This document shows, piece after piece, positions 1-7,074 of a stretch of DNA of 64,000 nt. Made by a program: the position numbers and the translations under genes. The notes below the pieces were generated by a model that saw nothing but the letters and a program-made list of their open reading frames with translations, was not told the DNA's origin and did no database searches. Numbering within the stretch: position 1 is the first letter of the stretch; each line of letters starts with the position of its first letter. The stretch covers positions 1-64,000 of the forward strand of contig JAUMUJ010000004.1 of assembly GCA_030530785.1 (NCBI GenBank), written 5' to 3'. The stretch is from Moraxella sp. (GTDB lineage Bacteria > Pseudomonadota > Gammaproteobacteria > Pseudomonadales > Moraxellaceae).

Positions 1-97
1 CAAAACTCAGCCCAAAAATCAAGCTAGTAACGCCCAATTTGACCGTTAGCCAAGTGCCTTGCAAGATGAGATTGCCATAGCCGTGTAAGTCTATCAC
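1..97 (-). CDS. Amino-acid ABC transporter permease, N-terminal fragment (cut by window edge)
   Basis: This is the first 32 codons of a HisM/ArtQ-type inner-membrane permease; the rest lies beyond base 1. A GTG at 95-97 follows an AAGG ribosome-binding site seven bases upstream. The frame is open to the edge and reads HGYGNLILQGTWLTVKLGV and onward, the usual start of a polar amino-acid permease, just before the first membrane helix. It sits 71 bp downstream of three binding-protein genes and their ATPase, all on the same strand, so it completes the importer operon. The family call rests on a short N-terminus plus context; the open frame itself is clear. Confidence 0.72.
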   Translation of the reverse strand, partial: MIDLHGYGNLILQGTWLTVKLGVTSLIFGLSF

Positions 98-167
98 AAC
101 AGTACCTTATCAGATAAAGAGTGAGACATTTTAGCAAATTTTGTGTGGGGATACAAAATTTAAATCA

Positions 168-956
168 TCATTGATTATTTTGGGTGGTTGTGAGCATTTC
201 TTCGCCAAAATGCTTGATGATAAGTTTATCATAAGTGCCATCTGCTTTGATGTCAGCAAGGGCTTGGTTAAATTTGCCCAGCAATTCATCATCGCCCAAA
301 TTGACCGCAATGGCAAAGGTGTCGTTGATGTCAATCTCATCGCCTTTTGATTCAAAATCCTTGCCCAAATCGCTTTTTAGCCACGATAAGGCAGGCAGTT
401 TATCGCTGACTGCCACATCTGCTCGCCCATTGCTCAAATCCAAAAATGCCCCGTCCAATGTCGGATAAAGTTGGGGCTTGATGGTGGGGTGGGCTTGGGC
501 AAGCCACTGGCTGGCGATGGTGGAGCTTTGGGAGGCGACCTTGACATCGGACAGTTTGGTGGTGTCGGTCGGGTTAAAGTTTTTGTCTTTATGGGCGATG
601 AATACTAAGGTGTTGACAAAGTACGGCTCGCTAAACGACACTTGTTTGGCACGCTCTTCGGTAACCGACATGGCAGAGATGATGGCATCGTATTTGCCCG
701 ATTTTAGGGCAGGGATAATGCCGTCCCAGTCTTGGGCATTGATGGTACAAGCGGTGTTCATCTTGGCACACAAAGCGTGGGTCAAGTCCACATCAAAACC
801 TGCCAAAATCCCTTCGTTGGTGGTGTAGTTAAAGGGTGCATACGCCCCTTCGGTGGCGATTTGTAGGGTGGTAGGTTCGGTGGCGGTGGGGGCTTTGTCT
901 TGGCAAGCGGACAAGCCAAACGCAACAAGAACCGCACCCAAAGCGAATGCTTTCAT
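168..956 (-). CDS. Amino-acid ABC transporter substrate-binding lipoprotein (third paralog)
   Basis: This is a periplasmic solute-binding protein of the polar amino-acid family (SBP_bac_3, ArtI/HisJ type), about 262 residues and full length. The N-terminus is a lipoprotein signal ending in the lipobox LSAC, so it is probably anchored to a membrane. A longer reading of the frame is possible, but AAAGGAAAAAAG directly before this ATG and the signal peptide fix the start at 956. The typical phrases IATEGAYAPFNY, GFDVDLTHALC, QDWDGIIPALKSGKYDAI and MSVTEERAKQVSFSEPY are present. It is the last of three tandem paralogs, in an operon with an ATPase and a permease. The ligand cannot be told from sequence; a basic or polar amino acid is likely. 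Confidence 0.9.
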   Translation of the reverse strand: MKAFALGAVLVAFGLSACQDKAPTATEPTTLQIATEGAYAPFNYTTNEGILAGFDVDLTHALCAKMNTACTINAQDWDGIIPALKSGKYDAIISAMSVTEERAKQVSFSEPYFVNTLVFIAHKDKNFNPTDTTKLSDVKVASQSSTIASQWLAQAHPTIKPQLYPTLDGAFLDLSNGRADVAVSDKLPALSWLKSDLGKDFESKGDEIDINDTFAIAVNLGDDELLGKFNQALADIKADGTYDKLIIKHFGEEMLTTTQNNQ

Positions 957-1002
957 CTTTTTTCCTTTTAAAACAAAAGCATGGGGCTTGCCCATGCTGG
1001 GA

Positions 1003-1851
1003 TTATTTGTCCGACTTGGTCTTATCACTGTCAGTAGGCGTGTCAGCAGTGTCGCTTGGGGTGGTTTGTTCGGCAGGGGCGTTTGCGTCATCGCCAAAGT
1101 ATTTTGCCACGATTTGATGGTAAGTGCCATTGGCTTTTAAGGTGGCAAGGGCGGTGTTAAATTCGCCTTTTAAGGGGTCATCTTTACGCACGGCGATGGC
1201 AACTTTGTCATTGACATCAATCGGCTCGCCTTTGATTTCAAAGTCTTTGCCAGCGTCTGTTTTTAGCCAGTCGGACACAGGCACGATGTCTGACAGCATG
1301 AATTCAATGCGACCTGCGGTCAAATCCAGATAGACACTGTCTTGTTTATCATAAGTTTTGGTGAGTGCTTTGGGTTGATGCTCGGCAAGATAATCTGCCG
1401 ATAAGGTGGCTTGCTGTGTGCCAACCGCCTTACCTGCCAAGCCTGCCACGTCCATGGGTGTGCCTTTTTTGCCAACCAAGACGAGCGTATTATCAAAATA
1501 ACTGTCTGTAAAATCAACAACTTGTGTCCGCTCTGGCGTAACAGACATACCCGCCATAATCGCATCGGCTTTATTGGCATTTAGGCTTGGAATGAGACTG
1601 TCCCATTCGTGCGACTGAATGTCGCATTTGACTTTCATCTCATCACATAGGGCGTTGGCAAGGTCAATTTCAAGTCCGACCACTTGACCTTGATTGTCCA
1701 GATAGCTAAATGGCTTAAAGCTGGATTCGGTGGCGATGATGATGGTTTTTTGGGTGTCTGTGGCGTTGTTGCTGGCACTGTCATTTTTGTCGCCACCACA
1801 AGCGGTCAATAGCATGGCACTTAGGGCGACAGATAACACTTTGATTTTCAT
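1003..1851 (-). CDS. Amino-acid ABC transporter substrate-binding lipoprotein (second paralog)
   Basis: This SBP_bac_3-family periplasmic binding protein has 282 residues. A signal peptide ends in the lipobox LTAC, followed by a Gly/Asp/Asn-rich linker typical of lipoproteins. Core motifs include IIIATESSFKPFSYLDNQ, GLEIDLANALCDEM, HEWDSLIPSLNANKADAI and MSVTPERTQVVDFTDSYF. The C-terminus is extended by a Thr/Pro/Asp-rich tail of about 25 residues that its downstream paralog lacks. It lies 46 bp before the third paralog and 3 bp after the first, so the three are almost certainly co-transcribed. Triplication suggests a broadened ligand range for one transporter, but this is inference. Confidence 0.9.
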   Translation of the reverse strand: MKIKVLSVALSAMLLTACGGDKNDSASNNATDTQKTIIIATESSFKPFSYLDNQGQVVGLEIDLANALCDEMKVKCDIQSHEWDSLIPSLNANKADAIMAGMSVTPERTQVVDFTDSYFDNTLVLVGKKGTPMDVAGLAGKAVGTQQATLSADYLAEHQPKALTKTYDKQDSVYLDLTAGRIEFMLSDIVPVSDWLKTDAGKDFEIKGEPIDVNDKVAIAVRKDDPLKGEFNTALATLKANGTYHQIVAKYFGDDANAPAEQTTPSDTADTPTDSDKTKSDK

Positions 1852-1854
1852 ACA

Positions 1855-2694
1855 TTATTCCTTAGTTGTGGCTTGGGTTTCTGTGGGGGTTTGTGTCTCG
1901 GGAGTGTCTTTGGCAGTTTGGGTGCTAAAATTGGCTCTTTCAAGCTCGGCAAGTTTACCATTGGCTTTTAAGGTGGCAAGGGCTTGGTCAAACTCGGCTT
2001 TTAAAGGGTCGCCTTTACGCACGGCAATGCCCAAATTGTCGTTATTGTCTATCTCATCGCCAATCAGCCCAAAGTCTTGGTTGTTTTGGGCAAGCCAATC
2101 ATTGGCGGAGACTTTTTCTGCCATCACGGCATGATTTCGCCCAGCTTTTAGGTCAAGATAGGCGTTGGTGTAGGTATCGTACAGTTGTACTCGGTTGCCG
2201 TCTTTGCCGTCATATTTTTGGGTGATGTAGTCTGCTCCTGTGGTGGCACGCTGTGAGCCTAGTACCAGATTTTTGATGTTGTTGTGGTCAAATGAGCCGT
2301 CATTTTTGGCAAGCCAAACGATGGTATTGCTAAAATATGGCTCACTAAAATCCACCTGTTGCAGTCGTTCGGGCGTGATGGACATACCTGCGATGACGGC
2401 ATCGTATTTTTGGGTTAAAAGGCCAGGCAATAAGCCGTCCCAGTCTTGGGAGATGATGGTGCAGTCGGCTTTAATTTCGGCACAAATGGCATTCATCACA
2501 TCCACATCAAAACCGACAATCTTGCCATCAGACGTGGTGTTGTTAAAGGGCGGGTAGTTGGCTTCGGTGGCGATGACCAGATTGCGTTCACCGTCTTTGG
2601 TGGGGGTGGACGCTTGGGGGTTGCTGTTGTTGCAACCTGCTAAAAACAGCGTGCCTAAGCCTAAGCACAGACCCAATTTTAAAAAAGATGACAT
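1855..2694 (-). CDS. Amino-acid ABC transporter substrate-binding lipoprotein (first paralog)
   Basis: This SBP_bac_3 protein has about 279 residues and a lipobox FLAGC. The start at 2694 is preferred over an ATG six bases earlier, because AAGGA touches the first ATG but sits seven bases from the second. Family motifs are LVIATEANYPPFNN, GFDVDVMNAICAE, QDWDGLLPGLLTQKYDAV and MSITPERLQQVDFSEPYF. It ends with a Thr/Glu/Gln-rich tail like that of the second paralog. It follows the ATPase gene by 33 bp. The stop is 3 bp before the next gene, so translation is probably coupled. Confidence 0.9.
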   Translation of the reverse strand: MSSFLKLGLCLGLGTLFLAGCNNSNPQASTPTKDGERNLVIATEANYPPFNNTTSDGKIVGFDVDVMNAICAEIKADCTIISQDWDGLLPGLLTQKYDAVIAGMSITPERLQQVDFSEPYFSNTIVWLAKNDGSFDHNNIKNLVLGSQRATTGADYITQKYDGKDGNRVQLYDTYTNAYLDLKAGRNHAVMAEKVSANDWLAQNNQDFGLIGDEIDNNDNLGIAVRKGDPLKAEFDQALATLKANGKLAELERANFSTQTAKDTPETQTPTETQATTKE

Positions 2695-2727
2695 AAGCAT
2701 TCCTTAAACTAAGAGTAAAAATAACCA

Positions 2728-3513
2728 TTAGCGGTGCGAAGCCATGAACTCACGCACCCGCTCAGATTTGGGGTTGTCAAAGACATCAGCAGGAGATCCC
2801 ATCTCTTCTATGCGACCTTGATGTAAAAACACCACCGTATTTGACACTTCTTTGGCAAATCTCATGTCGTGTGTTACGATGAGCATGGTGCGTCCTTCGT
2901 CAGCAAGCTCTTTGATGACTGTCAGTACTTCATTGACCAGCTCAGGGTCTAGGGCGGATGTGGGTTCATCAAATAAGATAACCTGTGGGTTCATCGCCAA
3001 TGCCCGAGCGATGGCGACACGCTGACGCTGACCGCCTGACAGATTATCGGGATAAGCGTCCCGTTTGTCGGACAATCCGACTTTGGCAAGCAGGCGTTCG
3101 GCTTCAACGATTGCTTGGTCTTTGGGGATTTTTAGGACTTGGGTGGGGGCTTCTATGATGTTTTGTAAGATGGTCTTGTGTGGCCAAAGGTTAAAGTTTT
3201 GGAACACAAAGCCGATTTTTGAGCGGAGTTTTTCTAATTGTTTGGGGTTTTTGGCGACCAATTCGCCATTTTTTGGGGTGAGCAACAATTCATCAGACCC
3301 CACAAAAATCCGCCCTTGACTGGGTTTTTCTAGTAGGTTAATGCACCGTAAAAAGGTGGATTTGCCCGAGCCTGATGAGCCCAAGATGCTGATGACATCG
3401 CCATCGTGAGCGGTTAAGGACACGCCTTTTAAGACTTCCAGTGAGCCGAAGTTTTTATGAATGTCTTGTAAATCAAGGACAATGGGGCGGTCGGTGTGGG
3501 CAGGTTTGCTCAT
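2728..3513 (-). CDS. Polar amino-acid ABC transporter ATP-binding protein
   Basis: This is the cytoplasmic ATPase subunit of an amino-acid importer (HisP/GlnQ/ArtP type), 261 residues. The Walker A loop GSSGSGKST is near residues 45-53, the signature LSGGQRQRV near 160 and Walker B with DEPTSALD near 180. The switch histidine is in the following IVTHD. It is the first gene of a minus-strand operon that continues with three binding proteins and a permease. The region upstream is AT-rich, with a TTGTCA element about 25 bp before the ATG; I could not assign a convincing -10. The family call is secure; the transported amino acid is not. Confidence 0.93.
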   Translation of the reverse strand: MSKPAHTDRPIVLDLQDIHKNFGSLEVLKGVSLTAHDGDVISILGSSGSGKSTFLRCINLLEKPSQGRIFVGSDELLLTPKNGELVAKNPKQLEKLRSKIGFVFQNFNLWPHKTILQNIIEAPTQVLKIPKDQAIVEAERLLAKVGLSDKRDAYPDNLSGGQRQRVAIARALAMNPQVILFDEPTSALDPELVNEVLTVIKELADEGRTMLIVTHDMRFAKEVSNTVVFLHQGRIEEMGSPADVFDNPKSERVREFMASHR

Positions 3514-3628
3514 ATTTATCTAAATAAAAAATTTGACAAACCTATATTAAACCCCAAAACACCCTAAAAACGCAACTGATTTTTAAAAAATTTTTTTGCC
3601 ATTAACACCAAAATGATGATGATGTCGG

Positions 3629-3659
3629 TTGATAAATACCCCTTAAAATATGATATAAT
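3629..3659 (+). promoter_or_regulatory. Probable promoter of the ccmCDE operon
   Basis: TTGATA at 3629-3634 and a perfect TATAAT at 3654-3659 are preceded by TGA, which makes an extended -10 (TGnTATAAT). The spacer is long, at 19 bp, which an extended -10 can tolerate. It lies 36 bp before the ccmC start. Confidence 0.5.
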
Positions 3660-3694
3660 TAACGACATTTTATAAAAATTAACTTGGTATCATC

Positions 3695-4513
3695 ATGTCC
3701 GACACACCCCAACTCTCCCAAAAGTCTGCCACAAATTCTGCCAAAGTCGGCTTTTTTGGTCGTTTGTGGCAGGCGTTTTTGACCAGTGTTGGCACGGAGC
3801 GATTTTTTAAGATGTTTTCTCCGTGGGTGAAGTGGCTGTTTGCCATCGCAGGCGTGCTACTGACGGTGGGAGCGGTGTGGGGATTGGCGTTTGCCCCTGC
3901 TGACTATCTACAAAAAGACAGCTATCGCATTATTTTTGTTCATGTGCCAACCGCCAGTCTTGCCATGAGCATTTATTTGGCGATGGCGGTACTGGGCGTG
4001 ATTTTTTTGGTGTGGAAAATCAAGACTGCCAACATTGTCGCCCAAGCTCTCGCCCCCATCGGCTTTGTCTGCTGTGTGCTGTCGCTACTGACAGGCTCTA
4101 TCTGGGCAAAGCCAACATGGGGGACATACTGGGTGTGGGACGCACGCTTGACCAGTATGCTGATTTTGGCGTTTTTGTATGCAGGGGTCATGGCATTATT
4201 TAGTGCTTTTGAGCACAGTCAAAATCGGGGTAAAGCGGCGGCGATTTTATCTGTCGTGGGGGCGGTCAATCTGCCCATCATCAAATATTCGGTGGAGTGG
4301 TGGAATACCCTACATCAAGGGGCAACTTTTAGTGTAACCCAAGCCCCAAAAATGCCAGCGTCCATGTGGTTGCCCTTGCTTATCATGATGCTGGGTATGT
4401 ATTTTTTGGTGGCGGGTCTTGCCATTTATCGTACCAATTCTTTGATTTTGCTTCGTGAACACAACAAATCTTGGGTTGCCAAATGGCTCTTGGACAACAA
4501 ATCAGTAAAATAA
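3695..4513 (+). CDS. ccmC: Heme exporter protein CcmC
   Basis: CcmC is an inner-membrane protein of system I cytochrome c maturation that passes heme to CcmE at the periplasmic face. At 272 residues, it has six hydrophobic helices and the tryptophan-rich WWD-type heme-handling signature TWGTYWVWDARLTS near residue 141. Conserved periplasmic histidines flank this region, for example in FVHVPTAS. The N-terminus carries about 35 extra polar residues before the first helix. It is followed by ccmD 22 bp later and ccmE. No ccmA, ccmB, ccmF or ccmH follows here, so the remaining maturation genes must lie elsewhere. Confidence 0.93.
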   Translation: MSDTPQLSQKSATNSAKVGFFGRLWQAFLTSVGTERFFKMFSPWVKWLFAIAGVLLTVGAVWGLAFAPADYLQKDSYRIIFVHVPTASLAMSIYLAMAVLGVIFLVWKIKTANIVAQALAPIGFVCCVLSLLTGSIWAKPTWGTYWVWDARLTSMLILAFLYAGVMALFSAFEHSQNRGKAAAILSVVGAVNLPIIKYSVEWWNTLHQGATFSVTQAPKMPASMWLPLLIMMLGMYFLVAGLAIYRTNSLILLREHNKSWVAKWLLDNKSVK

Positions 4514-4535
4514 GCCAGCTATAAGGTAGCAAGCG

Positions 4536-4751
4536 ATGAATCCATATTATGACAGTTTGGGTGCATTTATTCAGATGAATGGCTATGGGGTGTATGTGTG
4601 GTCATGTTATGCCATGGTGTTTGGTTGTATTTTTGCACTCATCATTTATGCCAAAAATGAACGCAAATCTGCCATTAGCAAACTTAACCGTCAGACGCAC
4701 CATACCAAACTGACCAACAAACAACGCAAACTTTTAAGACATCATGAATAA
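4536..4751 (+). CDS. ccmD: Heme exporter protein CcmD
   Basis: This small single-helix membrane protein (71 residues) stabilises the CcmC-CcmE holo-complex and helps release heme-loaded CcmE. The sequence begins with the typical short polar stretch ([16 protein letters not shown]), followed by one hydrophobic helix and a basic cytoplasmic tail rich in Lys, Arg, His and Thr. It overlaps the ccmE start by 8 bp, indicating translational coupling. Family assignment rests on size, topology and position between ccmC and ccmE. Confidence 0.88.
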   Translation: MNPYYDSLGAFIQMNGYGVYVWSCYAMVFGCIFALIIYAKNERKSAISKLNRQTHHTKLTNKQRKLLRHHE

Positions 4752-5250
4752 CGTACGCCAAAAAAAACTCATGTGGGTCATGCTCATGCTCATCGGTACT
4801 GCTGTGGCGGTGGGGCTGATTTTGTATGCCATGCGTCAGCAGACCGATTATTATTTTGACCCGACCGCCATCAGTCAAGGCAAAGCCCCCGAAGATAAGC
4901 GTATTCGAGCAGGGGGTATGGTGGTGGGTGGCAGTGTCCAAAGAGACCCATCTGACCCTTTAAACGTTCAATTTAAAATTACTGACTATAAGGCGGTTGT
5001 TCCCGTAACGTATCGGGGTGTATTGCCTGATTTATTTGCCGAAAATTCAGGCATTGTGGCAACGGGTATGTTACAAAGTGGGACGTTCGTTGCATCGGAA
5101 GTGCTTGCCAAGCATGACGAGAACTATATGCCTCCCGAAGTTGCCAAATCCCTAAAAAATGACCATGCCGAGCGGGGTACGGACGTAAATAACGGTCAGT
5201 TTGTCCCTGCCACCACGATGGCGGAGATTGATGAGCAACGTGCCAAATAA
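4744..5250 (+). CDS. ccmE: Cytochrome c-type biogenesis protein CcmE (heme chaperone)
   Basis: CcmE binds heme covalently in the periplasm and delivers it to the cytochrome c ligase. The protein has 168 residues: a short cytoplasmic N-terminus, one signal-anchor helix (about residues 9-29) and an OB-fold domain. The heme-attachment histidine is in [10 protein letters not shown], at residue 124 by my count, followed by the conserved tyrosine. The C-terminal tail is polar and probably flexible, as usual. It is the last gene of ccmCDE; the next gene is on the other strand, 5 bp past the stop. Confidence 0.94.
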   Translation: MNNVRQKKLMWVMLMLIGTAVAVGLILYAMRQQTDYYFDPTAISQGKAPEDKRIRAGGMVVGGSVQRDPSDPLNVQFKITDYKAVVPVTYRGVLPDLFAENSGIVATGMLQSGTFVASEVLAKHDENYMPPEVAKSLKNDHAERGTDVNNGQFVPATTMAEIDEQRAK

Positions 5251-5254
5251 TCTT

Positions 5255-5449
5255 TTAGGGAGCAGAACTGCGTGCGTCTTTGATAAAATCTGCTTGCTCA
5301 CCGTCCTTTGTGCCATCAACGGTGGGGTAGATGGTGTTGGCGTGGTTTGAAAAACTGCTTTGTGTGTTCATGACTTTGTCGGCGGTGGCGGTCATGGCAT
5401 TGCAACCTGTCAAAGCGACCGCTAAGATGATAAAGTTGATGGATTTCAT
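5255..5449 (-). CDS. Small hypothetical lipoprotein
   Basis: This 64-residue protein has a signal peptide and a lipobox VALTGC, so the mature peptide would be only about 46 residues after the lipidated cysteine. The mature part is polar (NAMTATADKVMNTQSSFSNH and onward) with no recognisable domain. The start at 5449 is preceded by GGAAAA and gives the signal peptide directly. A much longer frame upstream is read against another gene and is not credible. It lies downstream of the CopD-like gene on the same strand with a 53-bp gap. Function unknown. Confidence 0.6.
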   Translation of the reverse strand: MKSINFIILAVALTGCNAMTATADKVMNTQSSFSNHANTIYPTVDGTKDGEQADFIKDARSSAP

Positions 5450-5502
5450 GGGATTTTCCAAATATAAGTTAAGACCATAAAGTAAATGCAAAAACCATGC
5501 CA

Positions 5503-5946
5503 TCATAAACGAAACAGCACCCCATTTACCACAAAAGCCACGCTCCACAGACAAATCATGCCCACATGAATGCCCATGACGTGTAATGTGCTGTCGGTAT
5601 AAACGCCGTCTTGGAGCTTTTTGACGATACGAAAACGGGCGTGCAAAGCGGTCAAGATGGTGAATGCAAGCCATGTCAGTTTGCCATGAATGAGTGCGGT
5701 CAAAATCCCCATCGGCTCTGCCCACAGATTAAACGGTAAAACGCTGTTCGCCATATATAGCCCCGTAACGACCTGCAACACTAGGGCGGTCATACCAAGT
5801 GGTTCATAGCTTTTTTCAAAAGCCAAAAACCCTGCCACGTCATTTTGACGCACAAAATTCGGCATCAGACAAATGAGCAAATACAGATGTCCACCAACCC
5901 AAATGCTCGCTCCTAATAAATGTAAAATCAGTGCAATTTTATACAT
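5503..5946 (-). CDS. CopD-like integral membrane protein
   Basis: This 147-residue protein has four predicted hydrophobic helices. It begins MYKIALILHLLGASIWVGGH, a pattern typical of CopD/DUF2269-type proteins in which histidines sit near the helix ends. Further histidines occur at LIHGKLTW, LHARF and MGIHVGM, suggesting metal or heme binding in the membrane. Role in copper handling is a family-level suggestion only. The start is supported by length and by the hydrophobic N-terminus. It is followed by a small lipoprotein on the same strand. Confidence 0.7.
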   Translation of the reverse strand: MYKIALILHLLGASIWVGGHLYLLICLMPNFVRQNDVAGFLAFEKSYEPLGMTALVLQVVTGLYMANSVLPFNLWAEPMGILTALIHGKLTWLAFTILTALHARFRIVKKLQDGVYTDSTLHVMGIHVGMICLWSVAFVVNGVLFRL

Positions 5947-6006
5947 GGCTGTTCTTAATCCTTAAATTGGCTGTTATCATTTCATCACAAAAGTTTGACA
6001 AAAGTG

Positions 6007-6867
6007 TCATTGATGTTTCGTATTTTTGCGACCCTTTCTAAACACAAAAGGGTCATCATAAAATTTTGGGTCATCATTATCCCAAAAATATGGCACACCC
6101 AAAATGGGTAAAGGGTTTAATTGTCTGGGCGTTACATCGTCTTTTAAAAACTGATTTAAGCGATGACATAAATAATCATCAACAAATGCCAACTGATTTT
6201 TTAGACTTTCATTAAAAAAAGTGGGTGGTACATTGATGATAAATGTATGACTGCATAAAGACTTATAAGGCTTAATGAGTTGTTCTAATAGGGCATGACC
6301 AAAGATAAATACTTTGGCTTTTTTGTCATTGTCATCTTGATAATCCGACCAATATTGGCGATTATCCATTAGGCAGGTTTGCCAATTAAATTCGGCTAAG
6401 GCTTGTCCGATGCCGCCGCCAATCTTATCATCAGCCACCACGAGTATTGCCCCGTTTTCATCAAAGACGGTAATGGTGTCTCGCACCCGATTGCGTTTAT
6501 TGGCAGTGGCGTTATCATTCATGTGTGCCAAATGCTTGGCGTTTAATAGTGATTTGGTTTTGGGAAATGCCGACCACACGCACGCCCCAAACCAATCATG
6601 CAGATTATCCCGAGTGGGGATTTTGTGGTATTGTCCGATATGGCTTTCGTAAGCTGTGCCATGTTTTAGGTCATTTTGGTGGGTAAATGACAATGGGATA
6701 TTGTTATGATTGATAAGATGTATGTTATTTTTGGTAAAATAATCATTCAGCCACTCATAAAGTGGCAAATGGGGGTTGTCTTTACCAAAAGCGTGATGAA
6801 TGGGTAAATATGGCAAGAGCCAAATATCGCTTTGGTTGATTTTTTTAAATTCATCAAAAAACATCAT
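6007..6867 (-). CDS. DUF3025 family protein
   Basis: This is a cytoplasmic protein of 286 residues with no signal peptide. It matches the DUF3025 family by the central block YESHIGQYHKIPTRDNLHDW followed by FGACVWSAFPKTKSLLN, and by LPLYEWL near the N-terminus. The family is conserved in gamma- and betaproteobacteria, and its biochemical role is not known to me. The conserved HDW and FPKTK motifs look like an active or binding site but cannot be interpreted. The gene stands alone, 60 bp from the CopD-like gene and with 207 bp of AT-rich intergenic DNA upstream. Confidence 0.82.
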   Translation of the reverse strand: MMFFDEFKKINQSDIWLLPYLPIHHAFGKDNPHLPLYEWLNDYFTKNNIHLINHNNIPLSFTHQNDLKHGTAYESHIGQYHKIPTRDNLHDWFGACVWSAFPKTKSLLNAKHLAHMNDNATANKRNRVRDTITVFDENGAILVVADDKIGGGIGQALAEFNWQTCLMDNRQYWSDYQDDNDKKAKVFIFGHALLEQLIKPYKSLCSHTFIINVPPTFFNESLKNQLAFVDDYLCHRLNQFLKDDVTPRQLNPLPILGVPYFWDNDDPKFYDDPFVFRKGRKNTKHQ

Positions 6868-7046
6868 GATATGTATCTTGGTTTAAAATAAAAATCAGCA
6901 TAGCATATTTTAATGACTTTGAGAAGTTGGCGAGCAATGATATTATTAAAATGATGAACAAATCAGATATTTCATAACACAAAATAAACAAAACCATCGT
7001 ATATTTAACATTGTTAATATTTGTTTATTTTGATGATGACAATAAA

Positions 7047-7072
7047 AAACTCCCCAAATCGGGGAGTTTGTT
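7047..7072 (-). terminator. Rho-independent terminator after the TonB-dependent receptor
   Basis: An ACTCCCC/GGGGAGT stem with a 5-base loop (aaatc) lies immediately downstream of the receptor stop. A-rich DNA on the plus strand gives a T-run on the minus transcript. Confidence 0.8.
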
Positions 7073-7074
7073 GG

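Noticed and set aside
853..1140. A 95-codon plus-strand frame across the junction of two binding-protein genes
   Set aside because: It lies antisense to two clear genes and reads as their complement; its composition follows theirs.
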